A DNA stretch of 64,000 nucleotides, taken from assembly GCA_013399875.1 (NCBI GenBank), contig VXAZ01003272.1, positions 508,129 through 572,128 of the forward strand, given 5' to 3'. Positions 12,201 through 24,200 of the stretch are shown piece by piece. The stretch is from Gymnorhina tibicen. Its lineage: Eukaryota > Chordata > Aves > Passeriformes > Artamidae. The notes beneath the pieces are model-generated. The model saw only the letters and a program-made list of their open reading frames with translations, was not told where the DNA came from and ran no database searches. Positions within the stretch are counted from its first letter, which is position 1, and each line of letters begins with the position of its first letter. The position numbers and the translations under genes are program-made.

Positions 12201-15200
12201 AAGCGCAACATCCCCAACGTAGACGACAAGAAGACCTCAAACCTCAGTGTCCTCAGGAGTGCCTTGCGATACATCCAGGTACGTGCAGCGCTCGCGGGGC
12301 TGAGGGCTGGGCTTGTGCAGAGACCGCAGCTGCCTTTTAGTACAAAGGAAAATGGGAGAGAAACTCCCCTTCCTCCTCCTTCTCCCATGCCAGCATGGTC
12401 GTTTATAAACTCCGGGTTTCCGGAATGTTTGGATCTTTGAGGAATGCTTGCTTCATGCAGTCTCCTTATTCTAGAAGTTCCAAGTTAACCACAAATCATT
12501 CTTACCAGGAATGGTGATGGCAGGGAGCAGATAATTCAGATGATCTTAGAGATCCAGGCTCAGTGAACTTCATTTGCTCCTTTTGGGCTCAGGTGAATTT
12601 TAATTTGTATGTTTGGGGAGGTTTTCTGTTTGCTTAAACAAAAGACGGATTTCTGTGAAGATTTGGTATGTCTCAAAATTTTGATGAGATGGGCATGTGA
12701 GTACAAGTCATTTGCTTGGAGGCAAGGAAAGCCTGGAATTTGGGGTTGCAGCATGAAGCTGTAGGCGAATGGGGCACCAGGAGTGAATCTGGGAGAAAGC
12801 GCAAGTAAAAATGAGTTGTGTTTGTAGCTGGAGGGAAATAAGTGTTAGTGTTTGCTTGTTTAATGTTTGTGAAAGTGGCCAGTGGTAGCACAAAAGAAAT
12901 TGTTGTAGGTGTCCCCTGTGAATGTGAAATCAGTAGCGTGTAATGCAATTAAAATTCATCTGGAAACTGGAAGAGTTGCTGCATTTATAGTGCAAATAGA
13001 GAGCCAGAAAACCTTGTACATTTTGACTGGAATAAGGGGTGCTGAGGATTGATCACAACGGACTTTTCCTGGGATGGGACTGGCCGGCGGGCTGTCCGTG
13101 GCCGTCCATCGGCCGGCGGCGGGAAGAGCGGGTCGGTCCTGGCGTGGCAGAGAAGGTCACGGTGACCTCGGGCCCGTACCGGCGTCCACCTCCACGTGTG
13201 TGGGGAGCACGCGGCGAGCACCTGGCCTCGCCGGCGTGGCAGGGCTGCCCGTGGGCGGCCGTGAGCTGGCGTGCGCCCGGCACCGGCGCGGGGCTGGCTC
13301 GCTGCCCCGCGGGCAGTGACACGGCATGGCCCGTGACGCCGAGTAACCTCCTCGCTGCATCTCCTCCTCATCCTTTTGCCGGGCGGTGGGAGCGTCTCTG
13401 GCAGCTGCTCAGGGAGTATCCCGAGCGCTGTTTTCCTTGGCAGCACCAAAGCCATGGGTCTGTGACTCAGTCACAGGATTCAGTTGTGCTAAAAACTTGA
13501 GCACTGTTTATTTGCCTGAAAAAAACCCAGATTGTTAGAAATCTGATTTGAATTTTCAGCATTCAAAAATAAAAATCATCTTTTTAAATTTTTTTTTTTT
13601 ATTGCAGTTTGAATTTAGCTTTGATCTGTTTCAACAAAACTAATAACATCTATCAGTGTGGGGATGGTCACTGATCATGTGCCAGGCTCTGTGTGTTTCA
13701 CTCACAGGCTCAGTGTTTCCCTTGAAAAGAGAACAGGGCAATTGTACAAAAGAGATTTAAAAGTAAAAGCTCTTACTCGCAGGATAGCAAAGCAGTTTTT
13801 CACTAAAGGGAAAAAGAAATCCCAAAAAACCCAAACCCAAATGAGCCTTGCAGGGGAGGAGCACAGCGCAGCCGAAGCTCTGCACAGCGGCCGCTCTGCT
13901 CCCGCAGGCACTGTGACAGTACACTGATTGTTGCAGCCTCTCTTCCTACAAAATCCTTCCTTCCCCCCTTCCCAGCTGGAACTTCTGAGAAACAGGCTGT
14001 TTGTTTCCTTGGCTGGATTTAAATATTTGTATCTGCATCAAATCAGATAAGTTAGAAAGTTAAATTCCGAACTTCCCATAGAGCTGTCATTTTAATTTAT
14101 CCTTGGACCTGGGCTTGTGCTCTGCAACAGTAAATTAGAATTTGCAATTAAGCACACTGTTGCACAAAGGAAATGGGGCCCAACGCAGCTGGAAGTTAAT
14201 AATCCCTTTAGCTGATGATTCAGCTTGAGGCAGTGTGGGCTGTTGTGCCACGGCTCTCAGCTGAGGAGGGTGTCCCAGTGGGTCCAGCGGCAGAGTGGGC
14301 TCCAGACCCCAGCACACACCTCCAACCAAGTCCATTTGTTACGTGGGCCACCTTGGCTCTTGTTCTTCACTCTCCTGCCTGCAAAACCTGAGTGAAAATG
14401 CTGGAGACCTCTGGGAAGTTTGTGAGGTGCACGGAGCGATGTGGAAAAAACCGCAGTGAGAAGGAAATGCTGTTTGCTTTGAGAGAGCAGAGCCCTGTCC
14501 CCGCGGCTGCTCCCGAGCACTGTCCCCAGGCAGAGGACAGGCAGGCCTGGCCTGTCCCCCCCAGAGCCCCTCTGTGCCCTGCCCGTGCCGGGGAAGGGGC
14601 TGCTGGGACAGCGCTCGGCAGGCACGGCTCGCAGCCCCTGCCGCCGGGCCTTCGGATTTGATTCTCTCTGAAGGATTCCTTGCCCCCTAGGAAACGCAAT
14701 CATCTTTGGAAGCTAATTGAAGCCCTTAAGCAAGACTGCTGCTCTGTGTTCTCAAACTGTGCCTGTCACTGTGGCACCTGAACACCCTCCAGTTTTGGGG
14801 GTTATTTTCTATTGTGCATTTAGTGTCAGATGACATCCAGGTGATTTGCTCACCAGGTGACACTGGGACAGCTGGCATGCAGCCCAGCCCGTCAGTCTCA
14901 GGGTGTGCTGCAAGTCCTGCTCGTTGGCCAGTTTCCCCAGTACAATTCAAATGCTGACTAAGTAACAATGCGCTTTCAAAATCTGAGATGCAGCTGAGCT
15001 TCCCAGGGCATGCAAAAGGCAAAGAGCAAAAGTCTTTGGAAGGTGTCGAAACAAGGCACCACTGTGATCCCAGCCCCTGCACGTGCTGCTCGGGTATGGC
15101 AGGGGCACTGGGGGGCTGCTGTGGTGACAGACAGGCCGTGGTCCCACAGAGGGGTTTTGGCTCTGTTTGTGAAACAGGCTTTGCTTACAGATTCACAGAA

Positions 15201-18200
15201 GTCCTCTGGTAGCCCTGCTTGTGGTGTTAAGAGACAAAATGTAGCTGTGCTGAACTGAGGATTTATAGGATGGCCAGTTTGTTGTTATTACCTTGGGAAG
15301 GGGCAAGAAGGGTGAAATTTCCTTTTCCCCCAGGGGCTGAGGTTGGCCCTGTACACCACATCCTGCTGATGGGAGCAAGGCCACAGGTGGCCACTGGCTG
15401 AAAATCTGCCTCCGGGGCCAGTCTTTCCAGGAATCACCCAGATAAATTTTTGATGCAAACCAGTCTTTTTGATTTTTCTGGTTTGTTGCACTTAGAGGGA
15501 TGTATAAATGAGTGGCAAAGCCATTTAACACAAGTCTGCTTATGTGAACAGTCTTGCTGTCACTTGAACTGCAATCCAGCTGGCCAGGAAAGTATTTTAC
15601 CAAAGTGAAGTGGTCTTCATCTTCATGATGGAAACCTTCCCTTTCCAAAGGGAGATGAGGCTGGGCTGCGGCTGTCTCCCAGCTCATTGCAGGTGGTTAG
15701 AAGCAGCCTCTGACAGTTTCCATGGCCTGATGCCTTTCTCAGGAGCTAAAAAAAATGTTTGACTAAAAAAACGTCCTGGTGGTCTGGACTCAAGGTAATG
15801 GAGATCTCTTTAGATTCCCGAGTAAATTGCTGCATTGTTCATTTTGGGGAAGTGTGCTTGATTTCCTCCTCTGATTACAAACGGGGCTTCCTCAGGTGAG
15901 CTGGCTCCGCGCGGCCGGGCTGTGGCCTCAGCTGGCCTTGGTCACTGCCAGATCGATGGCGTTTTCCTTTGTCATTATAGCTGCTTCGGATTGAAGGTAA
16001 AGCAGGGACAGAAGTTCACGGGTCTCAGATCATTGAGAAAATGAGTTCATCAAACTCAAACAGTAAATAACAGAGCTGATGCCTGACCTCCTGCCAGGAG
16101 TGAAACCCTTCAGGAACTGACTTACCTGTGCTCACCAGTGCTGCCAATCATTTATGATGTTTAAGTTGTTTATCCTCACCTCATCTCCCTTGGCTTCTTA
16201 AACTGCCTGAAGCAACAGTTGTGCACCTAAGAATGATACAGTTTTCTACTCATGCCAACAATAATCAACAGAATTGACTCCCTTCAGGGTGGAATGAATC
16301 CAAAGCACTATCCAAGGATGCCTAAATAGTGTACGTAAAAATCCTTTGTGATGCCCTTTTTAAGCTGATCTCATGGACATGTGAACAGACCAGATACTGG
16401 TTTTACATTGGTTAAATTCTCCTTTTAAGATCCACAGCATCTCTTTGTCTTTTAGTTTATCTACCAGTAACTTCATTGGTGCCTGAGCACAGTAATTCAT
16501 CCCTGCCTGCATGCAGAGGACCAGAACAAGACCAGTGGATTTTTGAGTCCCGTAGCAGTGCTTGATTTGGGGTTCAGGTGTTGATGGGTGCAGAGGACCC
16601 TGCAGCCATGCCACATCCTGGTGCAGGGGGTGCTGGACTGCAGACACAAACCCATAGGTCTAACAATGGTTGTGGTTAAAGACCAGAACTCATTTACATT
16701 CAGGCGCTGTTGTGGCTGGATTATTGATCAAAATGCACAAACCAAACCGTGCTGCTGAATCCTGTTAAGTTCCCCACCTTGACAAGGATGGCTGTAACTG
16801 TTATTTTTTATTCTGTACCAGCTATGAGGCGAATGTACTCATCTTCTGTCTAGTAAGAGTTGGGTCCATCAGTACCTGCCGTGCCTCCCTCGTGTGAGCA
16901 GCATTCACATGCCGAGCTGTGCTGCTTCGTGTTGTTTACCTGACTGATCCACTCATTCTATCTTGTCTAATTAGCCTGAATCTCAGTGCCAGTAGTGAAG
17001 GCCTCCAGCATCCATAGGCTATGGTCATGCAACGTGGTGTCGTCTGTAGATTTCAGAAAGTGATGAGAAATAAGATCTTCAAAAAAACAGTTTTTAATAA
17101 AGCAAGTTGGAAGCTGCTTAAAAATGTGAAACTGAATTCCTCCAGCTGCAGCAGGACCTGTCTGCAGGGAGGCTCATCCAGGGAGCCATCAGGGCAATTT
17201 TATTTGCAGGATTGGCCACAAAACATGTCCTGTAATAGTGATTAAAAATGTCCAGCATTTGGACCTTATTGAGTGATTGGAGTCTGTTTCTTAACCTTTG
17301 CCAAGAGGGATGGTGATTTTTTTTAAAGTGTCTCACTTATTACTTGTAGATGAGAGTTTGGAAAGGGTGAATGGAATTGTAAATCTGTCAGTGTGTTTGT
17401 AATTGCCAGAGAATCCACACCTGTTCCAGTGCTGTCATTTAAGCAGTAGTTTGAAGAAGCACTCAGGGTTGTAAAAAGCGAACCAGCCTGTAAGGGGATT
17501 TCAGCGCAGGGTTTAGGAATGCTGCTGTGCGGTAGCTGGTGCGTTTGGGGGCCTTTGCTTGCTCTGGTCGCTGCCTGCTGTCAGAGCTGGCGTGGGAGGG
17601 GAGACAGGGCACGGGCCCTAACGAGAGCAGCGATAATTACAGCTCGGTTGCATGGGCTCTATTTTATGTGTGGCATTGCAGAAGTCGCCTGCCTTTAAAA
17701 CACAGCAAAAGCCCCAAACAACCCAAAACCCCACCAAACATCACAGCTGTGTGGTTTTGCTTTGTGGGTTTGCTCTTCCTCAAGGGCCTGACTGGGAAGA
17801 GGTCTGGACCCTGTGGCATAAGTGACAGGGCAGGTTGGGTTCCTGTTCTCGTCAGTAGCAAAGGTGTTGATCCTCTCTGAAGTTACCATGAAGTAGTTAC
17901 TGACTGACTGGAACTGCTAGCAAATAGTTGTAAGAAAGTGATAACCGTGGTGTGTGGAGCGCTGCAGAGCTCCGTGTTGTCTGAGCTCTGCAGCTGTGCA
18001 CGTCACAGCAGCCGGCGTTGTTAGCTACAAAATAATAAATGAGGGCGATTCTGACCCTGCCAGCAGCAGTGCAGACCCAAGCCCTCCAGCGCAGATGGAG
18101 GTTTCCAGCCGGGCACAGCTTTGCCTTGTGGCCTCGTGCAGGTGCTGGAGTGGGTTTGTGTCTAACAGCTGGGTTTTGTGTCCTCCCGCTGCCACCGTGG

Positions 18201-21200
18201 CCCTCACAATGCGGGAGGTGGATGGAGAGAAATCCTCTGGTGACCCAGATCTGCTCTGTGGGCCGTGGGTGGAGCTGCTGGGATGTGAGTAACTGGCACT
18301 GACCTCCTTAGCCAGATGGGGAAACAGGAAGGAGAGGTGGTGCGGGAGGATAGCACCATTCTCTGAGTCACCAGGACCTCGGACCTGCTGCTGTGGTGTG
18401 GGGGAGTGGTTCTGTCTGAGCCCTTGCTGTTGAGACTGCCATCACCTGCCAGAACTGTGCTTTGGGAGGTGTCCTCTCCCAGGAGAAGCTCTCGCTTGCC
18501 TGCTCCCTGGGCAGGTTCCCTTCAGGTGTGCAGCTCACCTGTGCCTCGTGCCTGTTGGCTGAGCCAACGTGTAGGAATGGGAGCAAAGGGAGGGCTGCAC
18601 CCAGGACCCATCCAAAACTCTGCCTTGGCTCCTGCAGCAGCTGCTCAGAGATGCCTGCAAGGAAAATACAGAAGCACTGCAGCAAGTCGATGTAGGGATA
18701 ATGTGTCTGCTCAGAAATCTCCTCCTCATCCCTGGCAGACAGCTCTGGCTGTGGCTCCAAGGCATAAACCTGCCTTTTGCCCTCTGGAGCTGCTGTCCAT
18801 GCGTCATCACAAAGGCTTGGGAAGAGCTTCCTGGGGTCCTGCATCCAGCAGTTGTGTTGTTAATAATAATCCCTTCTTGAGATGCAGCAAGCTTCATTTC
18901 TGTTTGCAGGAAATGGTAACAGTTAATCTCAAAAGCATATTTCCCACTATTTTTTTATTTCAATTTTTTTTTTAATTTAAGTGCTGCAGAATTAAATTTG
19001 AAATTAAAAATTCTCAAGTTTTAATTTCCCAAGTTATTTTAATTTGTTTGGGATCATTTTCTAAGTAACAAACACACCACAGTATTTCAGGGTCTTTGGG
19101 GCATCTGGAATCCACTGGAATCATTAAAAATGTCTCATTTGTTTCCTGAACAACAGAGACTGGTTAAAAAAAATAAACATAGGAAAAGCAAAACACACTA
19201 CCAAACTTAACACCAGGTGATTGCAAGTCATACTTCAATTATTTTTAAATCAAATTTCTTGTGTCCTTGTGAGTCATATCAAGGAATAAACCAGATCTGC
19301 TTAACTGGTGGCAGCCGGCATGGGTCCAGTGACTGGCCTGGGGATGGCTCTGCTTTTCCCTGCTTTGTTGTTCTGTGGGTTCCAGTTGGTTGCTACCTTT
19401 TTTTTTTTTTTTTTTGGTTGTTTTTTTTTCCTGAATTTATTCCTGATTTGGATTCTTCCTCCCCTCTGCCCCAGTGACTGTTTGTACTTTGTCCAGAGCG
19501 TGGTGCTTCAGGAGGCTGGCTCTGACAGGTCGGTGCAAACAGCCACGTTCCAGCCCTAGTTTTGATCACAGATTATGGCCTGCTGTTTCTTTTTATCAGG
19601 AGCCTGAAGTGCATTTATCAGTGTGAAATGATAAATGTAAATACCAAGGCGCACGTTCTCATTTTCCGTGATTGCTCTGCTCCAGGCAGATTTCCTATTC
19701 TGGGAAGTATTTCTGTCCAGAAGTTCGTCCCTTCCCTTGCAGCCAGCTTGAGCCGTGGTGAGTGGTGCCCACCCTGCTGGGACCTGCCGAAAAGCAGGTG
19801 CAGCCCGTGCAGCGAGGACGTGCTCCTTGCCTGGAGTCCCCGTGCGTGGCGAGGGTGAGGTCACCTCCCGGAATACAGCGGCGCTCCTTGGCTGCCGTCC
19901 TCGGCCAGGGTTGAACACGTGGAAGAGCTGGGTCACGAGGCTGCTGGCAGGCACCCACGGCCCGGCTGTTGGTGCGGGGGGTCACGCTGCTGGGGAGCGA
20001 GGCACAGGCTCTGTTTCACCTTGCAGGCTTTATTTTGGTTTTGGTCTTGGTGTGAAGTTTGAGTTTGGGATCTCGGGAGGCTGAGGCTGGGGCACGAACA
20101 CTGGGAGCCTGAAATCCTTGTCCAGTGCCCACAAGCTGTCCCCTCTCCCCGTCCGCTGGGGGCTGGTCACGGCGAGACCCTCGCCCCGTTCTCCCGGTGC
20201 TGAGCACGGTCTGTTAATGCCCTAGGGCTTTGGGTCAAGCCCGTTGTGATTTTACCCTGTGTTTGGGGACAGCGAGGCCGTGGTGCTGTGCTGAGCAGAG
20301 GCTGCAGTCGGGTGTAGCTGCGGGCGGTGACGGTGCCGGGGTGCCATTGTGCCCCACCTGTGTTTTCCGTCTGGGGTACCCGGCCAGCGCATCCGGCATC
20401 GCTGCGGGATCTCATCTCCCAGAGCTGGCAGAATGGAGCAGTTACCATGGAAACCATGGCTTTGGTTCCCGTGGCAACCAGCCGGGGTTCACACACGGTT
20501 GCCTCTCGCAGACTGAGGGGCTGGTTGGCGTCGGCAGGAGTGGGGCGGGGGGTCCGCGGCGCAGGGCCGGGGTCTGGCAGGTGCCGTCACCTCGGCGAGT
20601 GCGGGCGGTGGCTGCAGAGGCTGGGGACGCCGGCCTGGTGCCGGGGGAGCCGGCTCCTCACCTTGCCGCTGCCGCGGGCGCCGCTCCGTCCATCGCAGCC
20701 GCTCAGGTGGGGCGAGGGCGAGCGGTCGTTGTGGGTGCCGGGCTGTGAACAAACTGCTCGTGGCAGCTGAGGAACGGAGACAATTTAGCACGATTCGAGT
20801 TAGGAATGCCCAGAAACTGATAGAAGTGATGGAAAATCCCCAAGTCCTACAGGTGAGTGTGGTGCCTTGGCCAGTGGAGTTTTGGCAGCTGGGGCTGTTT
20901 GGGTTCTGTTTGCGGCTGTGTGGGGACAGCTGGTTCCCCAGCATCCCTCTGGTCCTGGTTGGAGGAGTCAGGCTGGTGGATGCTTGCTCCTACTCTGAAT
21001 CTCCTGCACCATGCCAGTCAACAGCAAGGATAAGATCCTTTTCTTAGGATTTAGGGTTTTTTCCATTACATATAGGAATCACAGCAGCAGTAAGGAGCCT
21101 GACCAGCTGGTCTGGTCTGTGCTGTGCTGGGGGTCCTGCAGGTGGAATGGCAGCTCAGGACCCCCCTGGCCCAGCAGGTCCCACTCTGTGGCACCAGCTG

Positions 21201-24200
21201 TGATCCCCAGGGCAGAAAGTTAAAGAATCCAGCTCGAAATTGCCAATCACTCTCCTAATTGCTCATTGATGAGGTATTTTCAATCAGCGAATGCCATGTA
21301 AGAGAAGAAAACAGCTGAAATATGCTTTGGAAAAGCTCATAATTGAAAGTGTGTTTTTAGACTGCTAATAAAATGTTTATGAGGGGAGCTGTGTAATAAG
21401 GCCTTTTAAACTTCACTAATGCCAGCTGCAGGGCCAGCAACATTCCTGAGGCAGGCGCAGGGAAGGCGTTGGGGGCATTATTTCTAGTCTTGACATGAGA
21501 GTGAGCAGTTTAATTACAGCTATAAAATGGAACATTCTTTGCAGTGACAAATGACTGTTGCTACACAGGGAGAGCAGGAGTTGGTGTATGGTTTGTTTAC
21601 CAAATCATGACAGGGAGATGCACACAAGGACCAAGAAGTGGCTCCAAAACAGCCGGGACAGTGGGCACAAAGTGGGGAAGTGTTACCACTGGAATTGTGT
21701 CAGGCCTTCGGTGTCGCTGCAGTCGTCTGGTCTCGCTTCAATAATCCAGGTGGATAAAGGCTCCCAAGGAGCTGACGGGTACAGGAGGAGAATCAGATAC
21801 TCTAGAGGAGCAAAAGCAAACCCACACGTGGATTTTAATTTGGTTGCTGGTGTTTAAAAGAAGAAGGGACTCACCAGTGCCCTTGTGCCCTTGTCACTGC
21901 TTCCACCTGCCCATGGAGCAGCTCTGCTGTGCCCGGTGCTGTGGTTCCTGGCAGGGGAGGCTCCGGCCCTTGCTCCGCTGCAGAAGGCTCGCTCCCAGCT
22001 TCAGCTCAGCACAGCTGAGACTGTTCAGAGTGGAACAGCATCTGCTTTCACCAGAGCCAGCAGCTGATTTGCAAAACTTCCCAAGCATCAAAAGCCATGG
22101 ATGGATTCACAAGAGTATGAGGAAATCTATGATTTCTTCCTGGGGTAGCTCAGCTTCCCCCTTGGCAGGGCCAGGGCCTACTCTTTTAGGTGATGCTCAT
22201 GTGGAATTTATTTTAAGCGCACAGATGTGGAAAATAAAAGAGTTCTAAAGTCGTAGCTTCCGTAGGTTCCTCACACTGCAGTGTAACAGTTGCCTGGGCA
22301 ACCAGGGTTCCCAATTGCTTAACAGGAAAAAAAGAAATGCTACAATGATGGGGGCACAGACGTAAGAAGGCGGGTCTGTGGTGGTGCTTGCAGAGAGCAG
22401 TCCGGGGTGGGGTGGGCTCAGTGAGGTGCCAACCCCGGCTTTGGGCTGCCCTCTGCAAGCAGAGCAGAGCTCGAGGGGCACGCCTGGCCTTCCTGGGGCC
22501 AGCCCAGCCTGGCCACTCTCTGAGGAAGTGGGAAAACAGAAATGCAGGTAACTTCAGTGGTTTTTCCACTGTGGAGTTTCCACAGGATCAGTATTTCATG
22601 TGCCAGGTTACATGTGTGTCCTTCAGGATCTTGGCAGGCAGCTTAATTGTCATCCCAGGTGCCAGCACCAGACATGAACCCTTGCCATGGTCCTTCCCAT
22701 GAAGGTGGTGGGTCAGATGGCAGCTCCTGCCCTGCAGCTGGCCCAGCCCTCTGCCTTAATGAAATTTCAGATCTTGAAGGAAAGGTGGTTGGGCATTTGT
22801 ATGAATTTCTTTTATCAAAATTTAATTCTCAGTTACTGTGGTGTTTGTCGTTTTAGTGTCCCCTCTGCCCTTTTCAGTGCTACCATTATATGCCCATTCT
22901 GTTGGAAAATTCCAGAGGCTTGGGTTTGGGGAAAAGAGTGTCTGTGTGGTTATATGTTATTCTAAAGTGGCTGGTTTTGTATTGCATGGGATCCACGGTG
23001 ATAGTGCTGACAGAAATTCCTGTTTTAGAAAAACATCCTGGGGATCAGTGGGTGTCTCTAAAGGTTTTGATGTGCAGGGGCAGGTCAGTGACCACAGTCG
23101 CAGTGACTAAGGTTTGGCTGTCACTGTGGACTTTCTGTTGACTGACGGGAAATCCTGGCACCCGCTGGGGGCAGGATGATTTGCAGAAAATAATCTGTCG
23201 GGAGGCGGGTGCCAGGGTTCGCGTGTCCCCGGGGCTGGCGGTGCCGCGGTCAGAGGGCGCGCGGGGAGAGGCGCGGCCGCGCTGGCTGCGCTGGCTGCGG
23301 TGGCGGGGGGGCCCTGCTCCCTGTCCCTCGGTCAGTGCTCGTTGCCTGTTCTTGCTCCCAGGCTCAGCTCCCCTGGGAGGGGACTGCACCCACGTGTACC
23401 CGCAGAGAGCGGGGCGTGCTCAGAGGGAGCTGCAGGAGAGGGAGGAGGGCTCCAGTTAATCACACCCAGTTCATTACTAGGCCAGAGCGGCTCAGCCTGG
23501 AGATCCGTCTTTACCGAGTGAGCTCCAGTGAATTGCATCCCAGAATAGTTTTTGAAAGATTGGCGGTGCCTCCGGCCCATCTGCTGCTGCAGCCTCCCCA
23601 GCAGCTCCCCTTGGAGCGCGCCCAGCCGCGCCGCAGCCCCGGGAGGAGGCGCGGGCCCAGCCGGGGGCTGCCGGGAGCTGGCGCCCGGTCAAGGGCTGGG
23701 ACTGCTGGCACCGGGGGAGGCAGAGCCCACGGGGCCGGGCTTGGACCACTGCCACGTCCCAAAGCCTGTGGAGTGCCTCAGAGTGACACAGTGAACTCCC
23801 TGGCTCTCTTGGCTGGGAGACTCCTCCTGGTGCTTGCTAAGGGTTTGCCCGCCTTCCCAGTAATTAAAAGTTTGTAACTAATTACCAGCTGCCCTGCTCA
23901 TACCTCGTCGTAGTGCTTTCCCCCAGTGCTGGGAGTCTCCTCTCACAGCAGGGAATGAAGCCAAATCTGCTTGAATATGCGTGTGCTGTGCCCGATGCGG
24001 TGCCGAGGCTGCGGGGATTTCGTGCCTGCTCCTCCTGGAGAGCTGTTCCTGTTCTGTCCTCTTGTGCCCTGCGTGGAGAGCAGCTTTTGGGAGACGCTGC
24101 AGAGAGGGGCTGGGCTCACGTTTGCACAGCAGGTTTAGCCTCAGCCTTTCTTCTACTTGCCTCTTTCCTGATGACATAGTGAGGGGAAGACATTCAGACA

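Noticed and set aside
18368..18975. 158- and 189-codon frames on opposite strands in intron 4
   Set aside because: Overlapping on both strands, no recognisable motif and no splice-bounded structure.
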